A stretch of 51,218 nt of DNA from Candidatus Tumulicola scandinaviensis (GCA_003140835.1 PLLA01000031.1:329-51546); one strand, 5' to 3'; numbered from the stretch's first letter, positions 16,283 through 25,312 are shown. Made by a program: numbers and translations. Notes: generated from the letters alone by a model not told the origin.

Positions 16283-16633
16283 TCAGTAGACCGGCGTGGG
16301 TGCGGGCGGCGCGGCCGCCGCCACGGCGGCCATGTGGGCGATCATCTTGGCGTCGAGCTTGACGACCAGCGCACGCAGGACGTCTTCGTGCAGCTTCAGC
16401 AAGCGCTCCAGCTCCTTCGAACCGGCGCCGTCGCTCTTGAACTGCATGACCACGTAGTGGCCTTCGCGCACGTCGTTGATCTCGTAGGCAAGCCGCTTTT
16501 TTCCGAGCTTTTCGACGCTGACGACCTCGCCGCGTTGATTCTTGACGATCTCGGAAATCGCGTTCGCGCGTTCCTCCACCTCGTTTTCCTCGAGGGAGGG
16601 ACGCAGGATATAGGTCACCTCGTAATCGGTCAT
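16283..16633 (-). CDS. rpsF: 30S ribosomal protein bS6
   Basis: 116 residues from ATG 16631-16633: MTDYEVTYILRPSLEENEVE, then V-V-S-V-E-K-L-G-K-K-R-L-A-Y-E-I-N-D-V-R-E-G-H-Y-V-V-M-Q-F and L-K-L-H-E-D-V-L-R-A-L-V-V-K, the standard bS6 fold, with an Ala/Pro tail. It pairs with bS18 on the platform of the small subunit. A promoter-like element and three consecutive leader hairpins lie upstream. Confidence 0.96.
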   Translation of the reverse strand: MTDYEVTYILRPSLEENEVEERANAISEIVKNQRGEVVSVEKLGKKRLAYEINDVREGHYVVMQFKSDGAGSKELERLLKLHEDVLRALVVKLDAKMIAHMAAVAAAAPPAPTPVY

Positions 16634-16652
16634 CGTTTCCCCATCTACGGAC

Positions 16653-16719
16653 GCTCGCAGAAACGAGCGGCCCGCCTCACGCGGCGGGCAGCGGGTTGGC
16701 CCCGGCCTTTGAGCGGCCG
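16653..16719 (-). promoter_or_regulatory. rpsF leader with three consecutive hairpins
   Basis: In transcript order: CGGCC/GGCCG (16703-16719), GCCCGCC/GGCGGGC (16670-16689, 7-bp stem, 6-base loop) and GCTCG/CGAGC (16653-16668), followed by the rpsF start 20 bases later. Many bacteria carry a bS6:bS18-binding leader that represses this operon; whether this is a member needs structure-based comparison. Confidence 0.45.
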
Positions 16720-16730
16720 AGAACCCCCGC

Positions 16731-16760
16731 ATCCTATCACACGTTTCGCGAAGTCAGCAA
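16731..16760 (-). promoter_or_regulatory. Putative rpsF-ssb promoter
   Basis: On the minus strand, TTGCTG (16755-16760), an 18-base spacer, and TAGGAT (16731-16736). Both boxes are only moderate matches, but the place, just before the leader hairpins, fits. Confidence 0.4.
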
Positions 16761-16905
16761 TGACCCTGGCACGGCTCTCCCGAAGGCCGTTAGACGTTTC
16801 CCCAGGGAGTTCGAAGGCGTCCGCGCTAGCCTTGACCAAGGGAGCGACGCTCGGCGGCGTGACAACCGGTAGACGCTCTTCAATTGAGGGAAAATCAGGG
16901 TAACC

Positions 16906-19900
16906 GTGCCGATCGCCAAGTTTGCCGTCCACCGAAGGGTCGCCGTGTCGATGATCGCCTTGGCGATCGTCGTGCTGGGTTTCTTTGCCTTTCCGCGTCT
17001 GGCGATCGCCCTGCTCCCCAACTTCACCCAGCCGGTGGTGACGGTCTCGGTCACCTACCCCAACGTCGGCCCGGAGCAAATGGAGACGTTGATCACGCGG
17101 CCGATCGAGAACGCCGTCAGCCGAGTCAACGGCATCCAACAGATCAACTCGAGCAGTTCCGAGGGCAATACTCAAGTCACGGCTCAGTTCTACTTCGGCA
17201 CGAACATCGACACCGCCGCGGTCGACGTCCAGGAGCAGGTCTCGCGGATTTGGGGTACGCTGCCGAACGATCCGAATTTACAGCAGCCGGTCATCACGAA
17301 GTTCGATTCGAACTCGCTGCCGGTCGTTCGCATGTTCGTAACCGACTCCAACATGACGCTCCGCGACTTGGGCGATCTCTTTACCAATCAGCTGGGCGAC
17401 GAGTTTTCCTCGATCGACGGCGTGGCCGCGGTAACCGTCGGCAACGACCAGCAGCGCGCCATCATGATCGAGCCGAACGCCGACGCCCTCGCGGTGAACG
17501 GAATTTCGCTGCAGCAGATCATGCAGCGCGTCGCCGAGGAGAACATCAACCTTCCGGCCGGCATCGTGCAAGTCGGCAAGAGCGAGTACCTCGTGCGAGC
17601 GAGTGCCCTCCTGCAATCCGCGCAGGAAACCGGCGAGCTCATCGTCACGACGAAGAACAACGCGCCGATCCGGCTCGATCAAGTTGCCAAGGTTAGCGAC
17701 TCGATCCTCGAGCAGCGGACGTTTCAGCGTCTCAACGGCACGCCCGCCGTCGGCATCACCCTCAACGCGCAACCGAACGCCAACATCGTCGCCACGGCCG
17801 TCGGCGTCTACGCCAAGATCAAACAGCTTACCGCCCGCTATCCCGGCATGCATTTCGGCGTGGTCTTCGACCAGCAAGGCTTTATTCGCCAAGCGATCGC
17901 GGCGTTGGAGCACACCGCACTGTACGGTGCGATACTCGCGATTTTAGTCATCCTGCTGTTCCTGCACTCGTGGCGATCGACGCTGATCGTCGCGGTCTCG
18001 CTGCCGGTCTCGATCCTAGGAACGCTGTTCGCGGCCTACGTCTTCGGCTATTCGCTCAACATCATGACGCTGGGCGGCTTAGCGCTGGCGGTCGGGTTGA
18101 TCGTCGACGACGCGATCGTGGTCATCGAGAACATCTACCGTCATATGGCGCGCGGCCAAACGCCGATGGAAGCCGCCGAAACGGCCACTGCCGAGATATT
18201 CTCGGCCGTACTGGCGTCGTCGATCACCGTCATCACGGTGTTCGTGCCGCTCGTCTTGATCCCAGGACTGCAAGGGTTGCTCTTCACGCCGTTCGCCGTC
18301 ATGGTCATGGTTGCCGTCGGCTTGTCTCTCGTCGTCGCCGTTACCCAAGTGCCGATGCTCGCATCGGTGATTCTGCGAAAGCGCGGGAACTCGAGCGGGA
18401 ACGGCACAGCAACCAACGGCAGCCGGCGCGGAGCGTACGCGCGCTTTTCACACGCCTTCGATCAACGTTACGAACGCTTCGCCCAATGGTATGCGCGGCT
18501 GTTGACGCGCGCCGTGGACCGCCCGGGGATCATCTTCGCGATCGCCGGCGCGGTATTTGCGATTACGCTGGTTGCAGTTGCACTCGGAGCCGTAAAAACC
18601 GAACTCTTTCCCCCATCGAACTCCAGCTTCGCTCGTTTCAATCTTCAAATGCCGACCGGTACGGCGCTCTCGGTTACCAACGCCGTCGCCATCGACGTCG
18701 AAAACCGCATGCGTAAAGACGAGCGGGTCACCGACGTCGGAGCCCTCGTCGGTTCGAGCGGTCCCGTCGGCGGCACGCAGGTTACGAATGAAGCGAGCCT
18801 TTCGGTCACCCTCAAGCCCGGCGTTCTCGGAAACCAGGCGCAGCGCTTCGTGACGCAATGGACGGCGGCATTGACCGGTTCGCGTTCCGTGTCGGGTGGC
18901 CGCGGTCGCGCATCCTCGTCATTCACCCCGGAGCAGCTCAAGGAACTGCGCGCGCGCTTCGGCCAGCCGATCCCCGGGCTCCAAGTCTTCGGACGGACGA
19001 TCGACATCGTTCAGAACATCATCGCGCGCGGGCAAGACGCACTCCAAATTCAGATCTTTGGGCCGAACGTCAATACGCTATACAACCTTGCCGAGTTCAC
19101 CGCGATTCCGAAACTTCAAGCCGCGATTCCGGGATTACAACCGCCTCAGCCGGGCATCACCAATGCGCAACCCGAGATCGACATCAGCGTGAACCGAGGC
19201 GTGGCCGCGCAACTCGGCGTGAGCACTCAAACCATTTCGCAGGTCGTCGACATCGCTACCGCCGGCCAGACGGCATCCTACATGCAGATCAACGGCACGC
19301 AATATCCGATCGAAGTTCAGCTTCCGCCCGATCAACGCCGCAGTTTGCAGTCCATTCAAAACCTCATGGTTCCGGTCGCCACCGTGCCGACGGGGCTGAT
19401 CGTCAACACGTCATCGACGGCGCCGGTGGCGGCCGGTACGAACGGCAGCTTGTCGTTTAATTCTGCGGCCGGTCCGACCGGCGCGTTCACCTTGCAAACG
19501 ATGCCGCTCGCGCAACTCGCACAAATCGTCTTCGGTACCGGACCGTCGCAGATCACCCGGCAAAACAAGCAGCGCGAAATCGACATCAACGCCGGATTGA
19601 ACATCCCGCTCGGCGATGCGGTCGCGCAATCGACCAAAGTCATGAACTCAATTACTCTGCCACCCGGCTATTACTGGGCATTTGGGCCCCAAGTACTGCA
19701 ACAGGGGCAAACGTTTTCGAGTCTCGGGTTAATCGTCGCGCTTGCGATCCTGCTGATCTACATGCTGCTTGCGTCGCAGTTCGAATCGGTCCTCCATCCG
19801 CTCGTCATCATGATCTCCGTGCCGCTGGCTTCGGCCGGTGTTGTTTTCGGAATCTTTTTCCGGAACCTGATTTGGCAAGCCGGCGACGCGATCTTTCGCC

Positions 19901-20346
19901 AGCCGTTCGCGCCGATGGCCTTCGGTCTCACCGCGTTCATCGGCGTGCTGATGCTGGTGGGGATCGTCGTCAAGAACGCTATTCTGGTCGTTGAGTTCAG
20001 CAATCAGCTGCGCGAGCGCGGCATGAATGCGCGCGATGCCGTTCTGCACGCCGCGCCCATGCGCTTGCGCCCGATTCTCATGACGACCTTCGCCACCATC
20101 GGCGGCATGACGCCGATCGCGCTCGGCATCGAGGCCGGCAGCCAAACGCAGACGCCACTGGGCGTCGTGGTCATCGGCGGGCTCGCCGTCTCAACGACGC
20201 TGTCCTTGATCGTCGTGCCGACGCTCTACCTTTGGGCCGTGCAGCACCTCGAGCCGCGGCTGGGAGGCTTCCATCGCGGCGCCGAGGCCAAACCGGTTCG
20301 CGGCGAGGAAGATTTCGTCGAAGAACCGATCAGCGCCATCGAGTGA
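16906..20346 (+). CDS. RND efflux transporter, AcrB/MexB-like inner membrane subunit
   Basis: 1146 residues from GTG with AGGG upstream. It has one N-terminal membrane helix, a large periplasmic loop, a six-helix block with GLIVDDAIVVIENIYR (the proton-relay Asp pair), a second periplasmic loop and a second helical block with G-I-V-V-K-N-A-I-L-V-V-E-F (relay Lys). It ends with the usual L-I-V-V-P-T-L-Y segment. The relay residues indicate an active proton-driven exporter of the HAE1 type. It is about 100 residues longer than AcrB, with a Ser/Gly/Arg-rich linker at about residues 664-672. No membrane-fusion or outer-membrane partner gene is next to it. Its end overlaps the convergent TauE/SafE gene by 17 bases. 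Confidence 0.95.
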   Translation: MPIAKFAVHRRVAVSMIALAIVVLGFFAFPRLAIALLPNFTQPVVTVSVTYPNVGPEQMETLITRPIENAVSRVNGIQQINSSSSEGNTQVTAQFYFGTNIDTAAVDVQEQVSRIWGTLPNDPNLQQPVITKFDSNSLPVVRMFVTDSNMTLRDLGDLFTNQLGDEFSSIDGVAAVTVGNDQQRAIMIEPNADALAVNGISLQQIMQRVAEENINLPAGIVQVGKSEYLVRASALLQSAQETGELIVTTKNNAPIRLDQVAKVSDSILEQRTFQRLNGTPAVGITLNAQPNANIVATAVGVYAKIKQLTARYPGMHFGVVFDQQGFIRQAIAALEHTALYGAILAILVILLFLHSWRSTLIVAVSLPVSILGTLFAAYVFGYSLNIMTLGGLALAVGLIVDDAIVVIENIYRHMARGQTPMEAAETATAEIFSAVLASSITVITVFVPLVLIPGLQGLLFTPFAVMVMVAVGLSLVVAVTQVPMLASVILRKRGNSSGNGTATNGSRRGAYARFSHAFDQRYERFAQWYARLLTRAVDRPGIIFAIAGAVFAITLVAVALGAVKTELFPPSNSSFARFNLQMPTGTALSVTNAVAIDVENRMRKDERVTDVGALVGSSGPVGGTQVTNEASLSVTLKPGVLGNQAQRFVTQWTAALTGSRSVSGGRGRASSSFTPEQLKELRARFGQPIPGLQVFGRTIDIVQNIIARGQDALQIQIFGPNVNTLYNLAEFTAIPKLQAAIPGLQPPQPGITNAQPEIDISVNRGVAAQLGVSTQTISQVVDIATAGQTASYMQINGTQYPIEVQLPPDQRRSLQSIQNLMVPVATVPTGLIVNTSSTAPVAAGTNGSLSFNSAAGPTGAFTLQTMPLAQLAQIVFGTGPSQITRQNKQREIDINAGLNIPLGDAVAQSTKVMNSITLPPGYYWAFGPQVLQQGQTFSSLGLIVALAILLIYMLLASQFESVLHPLVIMISVPLASAGVVFGIFFRNLIWQAGDAIFRQPFAPMAFGLTAFIGVLMLVGIVVKNAILVVEFSNQLRERGMNARDAVLHAAPMRLRPILMTTFATIGGMTPIALGIEAGSQTQTPLGVVVIGGLAVSTTLSLIVVPTLYLWAVQHLEPRLGGFHRGAEAKPVRGEEDFVEEPISAIE

Positions 20347-21076
20347 AGAAAACGACCGTCATCGTGGCGCCGATGAGGATGACGATGGCTCGCGACAGCG
20401 GCTGGGGAACGCGCCGGAAGAAGCGCGCGCCGAAATACCCTCCGAGCAGCGCGATGGCAGCCATCGGAATCGCAAAGCGGTAATCCACGACGCGCGCGAT
20501 GACGAACGGCACCAAGGCGATCCCGTTGATCGACACGGACAGCACGTTCTTTACGGCATTCTGGGCGTTGAGACTTGGCAATCCGGAAAAAGCCAGCACC
20601 GCCAGCATCAGAATGCCCATGCCCGCACCGAAATAGCCGCCGTAGATCGCGACGAGAAACTGCACGGCGAGTTGCCACGGCGCGTGACGCGGTGCCTCAA
20701 GCGGCGCCCGCTTGAGCCATGGGCTGGCCGCAAACACGGCAGTAGCAAACAGCAACAGCCAAGGCACCATCCGCTCGAACAGCGTGGGCGGCGTAACGAG
20801 CAGCGCGAGCGCGCCAATGAGCGATCCGGCGAGACTGACGGCGATGAGCGGTAACAACAGCGCGCGATGTGTCGCCACCTCTTCCTTGTAGCCGCGGGCG
20901 CTGCCGATAGTGCCGACCCACATGGCGGCATTGTTGGTCGCATTGGCCGAAATGGCCGGTACGCCCGCAAACAGCAGCGCCGGAAACGAGAGAAAGCTTC
21001 CGCCGCCGGCCACACTGTTCATGGCACCGGCGAAGAACGCCGCCGCACCCGGAAGCACGGCGTGTGGTATGGTCAA
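20330..21076 (-). CDS. TauE/SafE family membrane transporter (DUF81)
   Basis: 248 residues with seven to eight hydrophobic segments. N-terminal half: F-F-A-G-A-M-N-S-V-A-G-G-G-S-F-L-S-F-P-A-L and A-N-A-T-N-N-A-A-M-W-V-G. C-terminal half: G-G-Y-F-G-A-G-M-G-I-L-M-L and N-A-V-K-N-V-L-S. These are the twin motifs of TauE/SafE permeases, linked to export of sulfite, sulfoacetate or similar anions; the substrate here is unknown. It lies 18 bases downstream of rel in the same direction, so the two are probably co-transcribed, and it meets the RND gene tail to tail. Confidence 0.9.
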   Translation of the reverse strand: MTIPHAVLPGAAAFFAGAMNSVAGGGSFLSFPALLFAGVPAISANATNNAAMWVGTIGSARGYKEEVATHRALLLPLIAVSLAGSLIGALALLVTPPTLFERMVPWLLLFATAVFAASPWLKRAPLEAPRHAPWQLAVQFLVAIYGGYFGAGMGILMLAVLAFSGLPSLNAQNAVKNVLSVSINGIALVPFVIARVVDYRFAIPMAAIALLGGYFGARFFRRVPQPLSRAIVILIGATMTVVFFTRWR

Positions 21077-21094
21077 CGAAAAGGCCGTCGGAGC

Positions 21095-23257
21095 CTACGG
21101 CGCGACGCGCTCGCGCTTGGTGACGCGGTAGACGCGGCGCACGGTTTTGAGCGACTCGAGTTTGGTGATGATCTTGTGCAGATGATCGAGATCGTGAATC
21201 TGCACCGTCAAACTGGCGACCGCGAGCCCGTCGCGCCGAACCCGCGCGGTAACCGAACTCACCTGCGTCTTCACCTCGGCAAAGACGCCCATAATGTCTT
21301 GCAGCAGCTGCGACCGGTCCTCGGCCTCGACTTCGATTTCGACGGCGTGCGTGAGATCGGCGTTGCCGATCCATTGAGCCTGTAAAATGCGCTCGGGCGT
21401 CGCGTTCATATAGGCGACGTTCGGGCAATCGGCGCGATGAACGCTGACGCCGCGCCCGATAGTTACGTAGCCGATGATTGGATCGCCGGGCACCGGCGAG
21501 CAACATTTCGACAAGCGTACCAGCACGTCGTCGACGCCGGCGATTCGGACGCCGCTCGATCTGCGGGCATTCTTGCGCGGCACCGGTTTACGGCCGAGCT
21601 TGGTGAAATCGACGACGTTGTCGCTGCGCACTTCGTCGCGAAGCCGGTTGGCGACGGCCTGCGCCGAGGCGTCCCCGAAGCCGATGGCGGCGTACAGATC
21701 GGCGGGGGTTGCGTAGTTGAGCCGCGTGGCGATGCGCTCGATCAACTCCCCGCGCGCCGTGTCGACGCGAACGCCGGCGCGCGCGAGCTCGTGTTCGAGC
21801 GATTCTTGCCCGGCCAGAACGTTCTCTTCGCGCCGTTCCTTCCGGAACCACTGCTTGATCTTGTGTTTGGCACTCGAGGTCTTCACGATCGAAAGCCAGT
21901 CGAGCGACGGATGACCGCTGGTCTTATTGACGAGAATTTCGCAGATGTCGCCGTTATTGAGTTGCGAGTCGAGGGGAACGATTCGGCCATTGACCTTCGC
22001 CCCGACGCAGTGGTTACCGACGTCGGTGTGGACCGAATAGGCGAAGTCGAGCGGCGTTCCGCCCGCCGGCATCGAGTAGACGTCGCCGCGCGGCGAAAAG
22101 ACGAATACCTGGGAGTCGAAGAGGTCGAGTTTGAGATTTTCCATGAACACGCGCGAGTCGCGCATGTCCTTCTGCCATTCGAGTAACGCCCGCAACCACG
22201 ACAGCTTGTTCTCGAACTGGTCCGCCTTGCCGCCTTCTTTGTAACGCCAGTGCGCCGCGATGCCGTATTCGCCGGTTCGATGCATCTCCCACGTTCGAAT
22301 TTGAATCTCGAGCGGTTCGCCGGTCGGTCCGACGACCGTCGTATGCAGAGATTGATACATATTGGGCTTGGGCATGGCGATGTAGTCTTTGAACCGGCCC
22401 GGCAGCGGCGTCCACAAGGCGTGGACGGCTCCGAGCGCGCCGTAACAGTCCTTCACCGAGTCGACGATGATCCGTATCGCCGTAAGGTCGTAAATCGTCG
22501 AAAAGTCGCGCCCCGACTTAATCTTCGTATAGATCGAGTAAAAGTGTTTCGGGCGTCCGTGAATTTCCGCATTGATCTTCATCTCTTTGAAGTCTTCGCG
22601 TAGCTGCACGATCGCTTGCTGCACGTCGGCCTCGCGTTCGCGCCGCGTCTTGGCGACCAGCTCGACGATTTCACGATACGGCTCGGGGTCGAGGTAGCGC
22701 AGGCAGTTGTCCTCGATTTCCCACTTGATCTTCCAGATCCCAAGCCGATGCGCGATCGGCGCGTAGATGTCGAGCGTCTCGCGCGCGATCGCGTGTTGCT
22801 TGGCCGGCGGAAGGCTCGCCAGCGTGCGCATGTTATGGAGGCGGTCGGCCAGCTTGATGATGATGACGCGGATGTCTTTGGCCATCGCCATGAACATCTT
22901 GCGCAGATTCTCGACCTGGGCGTCTTCCTTGGACTGATACGGAATGCGGGTCAGCTTCGTGACGCCGTCGACGAGCTGGGCAATCTCCTCGCCGAACTGC
23001 TCGGCGACTTGCTCGCTGGTGACCGACGTGTCTTCGACGACGTCGTGCAAGAGCGCCGCCGCAATGGTCTCGCGGTCCATCTCGAGGTCGGCGAGGACGC
23101 CGGCAACCGCCAGCGGGTGCTCGATATACGACTCCCCGGACGCACGCCGCTGGCCTTGATGGGCGGCATCGGCGAGCTCGTAGGCGCGCGTCAGCCACGC
23201 CTCGTCGAGCGAGGGATCGTATTGGCGGACGCGGTCGATCAGAGCGTGGATGGGCAT
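21095..23257 (-). CDS. rel: Bifunctional (p)ppGpp synthetase/hydrolase (RelA/SpoT family)
   Basis: 720 residues with the full long-RSH layout. The hydrolase domain has ALLHDVVEDT (HD motif) and ADRLHNMRTL, both intact. The synthetase domain has GRPKHFYSIYTKIKSGRDF and GRFKDYIAMPKPNMYQSLHT. A TGS domain (V-F-S-P-R-G-D-V-Y-S-M-P-A-G-G-T-P-L-D-F-A-Y), a zinc-finger/CC-like C-C-S-P-V-P-G-D segment and a C-terminal ACT domain follow. It makes and degrades the alarmone (p)ppGpp for the stringent response. As the only long RSH gene visible, it likely does both jobs. The secreted-protein and apt genes upstream run in the same direction. Confidence 0.96.
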   Translation of the reverse strand: MPIHALIDRVRQYDPSLDEAWLTRAYELADAAHQGQRRASGESYIEHPLAVAGVLADLEMDRETIAAALLHDVVEDTSVTSEQVAEQFGEEIAQLVDGVTKLTRIPYQSKEDAQVENLRKMFMAMAKDIRVIIIKLADRLHNMRTLASLPPAKQHAIARETLDIYAPIAHRLGIWKIKWEIEDNCLRYLDPEPYREIVELVAKTRREREADVQQAIVQLREDFKEMKINAEIHGRPKHFYSIYTKIKSGRDFSTIYDLTAIRIIVDSVKDCYGALGAVHALWTPLPGRFKDYIAMPKPNMYQSLHTTVVGPTGEPLEIQIRTWEMHRTGEYGIAAHWRYKEGGKADQFENKLSWLRALLEWQKDMRDSRVFMENLKLDLFDSQVFVFSPRGDVYSMPAGGTPLDFAYSVHTDVGNHCVGAKVNGRIVPLDSQLNNGDICEILVNKTSGHPSLDWLSIVKTSSAKHKIKQWFRKERREENVLAGQESLEHELARAGVRVDTARGELIERIATRLNYATPADLYAAIGFGDASAQAVANRLRDEVRSDNVVDFTKLGRKPVPRKNARRSSGVRIAGVDDVLVRLSKCCSPVPGDPIIGYVTIGRGVSVHRADCPNVAYMNATPERILQAQWIGNADLTHAVEIEVEAEDRSQLLQDIMGVFAEVKTQVSSVTARVRRDGLAVASLTVQIHDLDHLHKIITKLESLKTVRRVYRVTKRERVAP

Positions 23258-23340
23258 GGCGGTATCCGCCCATTATAGCGCGTGGCGCGCCAAGCGCCAG
23301 GCGTCCCCCGGGCCCTGCGGCTGCCCGGCCTCGCGCCGTG

Positions 23341-23832
23341 CTAGAACGGCGAGGAGGCGGGCGCGGGCGTCCCGGGGCGCTCGATGGTCTCGATGTCGAG
23401 CTTATCCTTGAAGAAAATGGTGGCGATCTTGCCATCGGCGTCGATGATGAGCCACAGATAGATGCTCCCGTCGGCGCAATGCATTTGGTAGATGTAGCCG
23501 TGCGCGTTGGGCGGGATGTCGTTCGCCGAAAACGGCCCGATGAAGGCTGTGTCGGTGAGCGGCCCTAGCGCGGCGAGCGCGCGCGCGACGCCGTTGATTT
23601 TCGCGTCGGTGAGCTTCGGCACGATCTCCGGTGCGTACAACGCCTTGTTGATGCTGCCGGCTTGCCAGGCCACGAACTGCTGCCGGGCCACCTTGGTAAC
23701 GGCCGGGTCGGCAACCGGCGTGGGCGTCGGTGCCGGCGTGGGAGTCGCTGTCGGCCGCGCGCCGGCCAGTGCGGCCAAGGCGGCGGCAATCCCGAGCGTG
23801 AGGAGCGTGGTGCGGATGAATCGTACGTGCAT
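23341..23832 (-). CDS. Secreted protein of unknown function with Thr/Pro repeat
   Basis: 163 residues. A signal peptide (FIRTTLLTLGIAAALAALAGA) is followed by a low-complexity TPTPAPTPTP linker and one domain of about 110 residues: A-R-Q-Q-F-V-A-W-Q-A-G-S-I-N, Y-A-P-E-I-V-P-K-L-T, Y-I-Y-Q-M-H-C-A-D-G-S-I-Y-L-W-L-I-I-D-A-D-G-K-I-A-T-I-F-F. The alternating strands at the end recall NTF2-like or DUF3887-like domains, but I cannot assign a family firmly. A single Cys suggests no internal disulfide. It lies between apt and rel, on the same strand as both. Confidence 0.75.
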   Translation of the reverse strand: MHVRFIRTTLLTLGIAAALAALAGARPTATPTPAPTPTPVADPAVTKVARQQFVAWQAGSINKALYAPEIVPKLTDAKINGVARALAALGPLTDTAFIGPFSANDIPPNAHGYIYQMHCADGSIYLWLIIDADGKIATIFFKDKLDIETIERPGTPAPASSPF

Positions 23833-23846
23833 GCGGATGCCGGATC

Positions 23847-24359
23847 CTAAGAGCCTAAGAATGCAATGACTTCGACGTCGCGCAGCGCGTCTCGTCCGTT
23901 AAGGTCTGGGAGTTCGAGCAGAAACGCAAAGGCCTCGACCTCTGCGCCCAACCGCCGTAAGAGCCGTAGCGTTGCAGCCGCCGTGCCGCCGGTTGCCAGC
24001 ACGTCGTCGACGACCACGACGCGCTCGCCATGGCTGAGTGCATCGGCGTGAATTTCAAGACAGTTGGTCCCGTATTCGAGGGCGTATTCCTCGCTGAGCT
24101 TATCGTGCGGAAGCTTGCCCGGTTTTCGAATCGGGATAAACCCCGCACCGATCGCATAGGCCAACGGCGCACCGAAGATGTATCCGCGCGCTTCGACGCC
24201 CACGACGTAGTCGATGTTCCTATCCTTGAAACGATCGACGAAGAGATCGATTGCCTGGCGAAAGCCTTGCGAATCCTTTAGCAACGGGGTAATGTCACGG
24301 AACAAGATCCCGGGAATCGGAAAATCCGGGATCGGTCGAATTAGGGCGTCGATCTCCAC
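23847..24359 (-). CDS. apt: Adenine phosphoribosyltransferase
   Basis: 170 residues, the usual length. It joins adenine to PRPP to give AMP (purine salvage). Motifs: I-P-D-F-P-I-P-G-I-L-F-R-D-I-T-P-L, V-V-G-V-E-A-R-G-Y-I-F-G-A-P-L-A, R-K-P-G-K-L-P and the PRPP loop R-V-V-V-V-D-D-V-L-A-T-G-G-T. Pairing of apt with rel is common in bacteria, since the two act on purine nucleotide pools, and supports the call. Cytoplasmic. Confidence 0.96.
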   Translation of the reverse strand: MEIDALIRPIPDFPIPGILFRDITPLLKDSQGFRQAIDLFVDRFKDRNIDYVVGVEARGYIFGAPLAYAIGAGFIPIRKPGKLPHDKLSEEYALEYGTNCLEIHADALSHGERVVVVDDVLATGGTAAATLRLLRRLGAEVEAFAFLLELPDLNGRDALRDVEVIAFLGS

Positions 24360-24418
24360 GAGGAACGGGGTTCGCGGGACGCCATCACCCGCCTCTTGGG
24401 CACCCTTTCGAGAGTTCG

Positions 24419-25303
24419 ATGCCGATGGTTAGGAGTCCGAAAAACATCGAGCGCTCACGGCGCGCCGAGTCCGGGCGCGGATGGTTCGTCGCCTTCTTTA
24501 GAGATTCGGATACCCGGCGGTTGCTCATCGCATTCGCCGTCGCCATCGGCGTGCACGAAATTCTCGCCGGACTGCTGCCGTCGTGGCCGCCACGCGTCGC
24601 AGCACGGCGCGAGGTGGTGACCCACGTTCGGCTCACGCGCATCTCGGTTGCGACCCCAGCGCCGCCGCTGCCATCGCCGGCGCCCCCGCGGACCGTCAGC
24701 CACGCGCGAGCGATCGCACTTGCCGAAGCGCACGTCGTGCGTCACACGACGACCGGACCTCAAGCGCGTAAGGAGATCGTGCATCGCGCCGGCGCCGCGC
24801 GTCCGAAACCGCCGCAATTCTCGCACACCAAACCCATCTGGGATATCCCCGCCCGTGCTCAAGGAGCCGGCTCGGAGAATCGTTCGGGAGCCGGCAGCGC
24901 CGGCAACGGTATCGCGGGAAACGGCGCGGGAAGCGCCGGCAACGGAAACGGCGCGGTGCCCGGTAGCGAACCGTGCGGATTCGTCGACTTCTCCAATCCG
25001 CACGGCTCGCGTTTCGATGCGTCGACGCGAGGGTTTTGGGTGGATATTCGATTGACCGTGCGCTTTCCCGACGGCCGTTCGGAGTCGATGCTGCTCGATT
25101 ACCCGTGGTACTATACGAACGCAGCTTCCAACCCGTGGTCGGACCAAAATTTGAACGATCCCAATTTTCCAACGACGTTCCAGAGTCCGCCGCCGAATCG
25201 ACTCGCGAACGAACCCCCGCTGGTGAAGTACGTCATCGCGCATACCGGGCCCGGCGGCTATACGCTGCTCAAGGAGTGTCCGTCGCCGAAACCGAGTGCG
25301 TAG
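24419..25303 (+). CDS. TonB-like single-span envelope protein with Gly/Asn/Ser repeat
   Basis: 294 residues. A cytoplasmic N-terminus of about 34 residues is followed by one membrane span (LLIAFAVAIGVHEILAGLL) and a Pro/Ala-rich stretch. The middle holds degenerate GSAGNG units (about six between residues 150 and 183). The C-terminal domain has F-D-A-S-T-R-G-F-W-V-D-I-R-L-T-V-R-F-P-D-G and P-W-Y-Y-T-N. The plan (anchor, extended linker, small C-terminal domain) is that of TonB/TolA-like energy transducers, but the canonical TonB C-terminal motif is not obvious and no ExbBD genes are near. It is divergent from apt. The call is structural inference only. Confidence 0.6.
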   Translation: MPMVRSPKNIERSRRAESGRGWFVAFFRDSDTRRLLIAFAVAIGVHEILAGLLPSWPPRVAARREVVTHVRLTRISVATPAPPLPSPAPPRTVSHARAIALAEAHVVRHTTTGPQARKEIVHRAGAARPKPPQFSHTKPIWDIPARAQGAGSENRSGAGSAGNGIAGNGAGSAGNGNGAVPGSEPCGFVDFSNPHGSRFDASTRGFWVDIRLTVRFPDGRSESMLLDYPWYYTNAASNPWSDQNLNDPNFPTTFQSPPPNRLANEPPLVKYVIAHTGPGGYTLLKECPSPKPSA

Positions 25304-25312
25304 AACGCGGCG

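Noticed and set aside
24860-24960. Short tandem repeat that might be CRISPR-like
   Set aside because: The units are about 18-base coding repeats (Gly-Ser-Ala-Gly-Asn-Gly) with no spacers.
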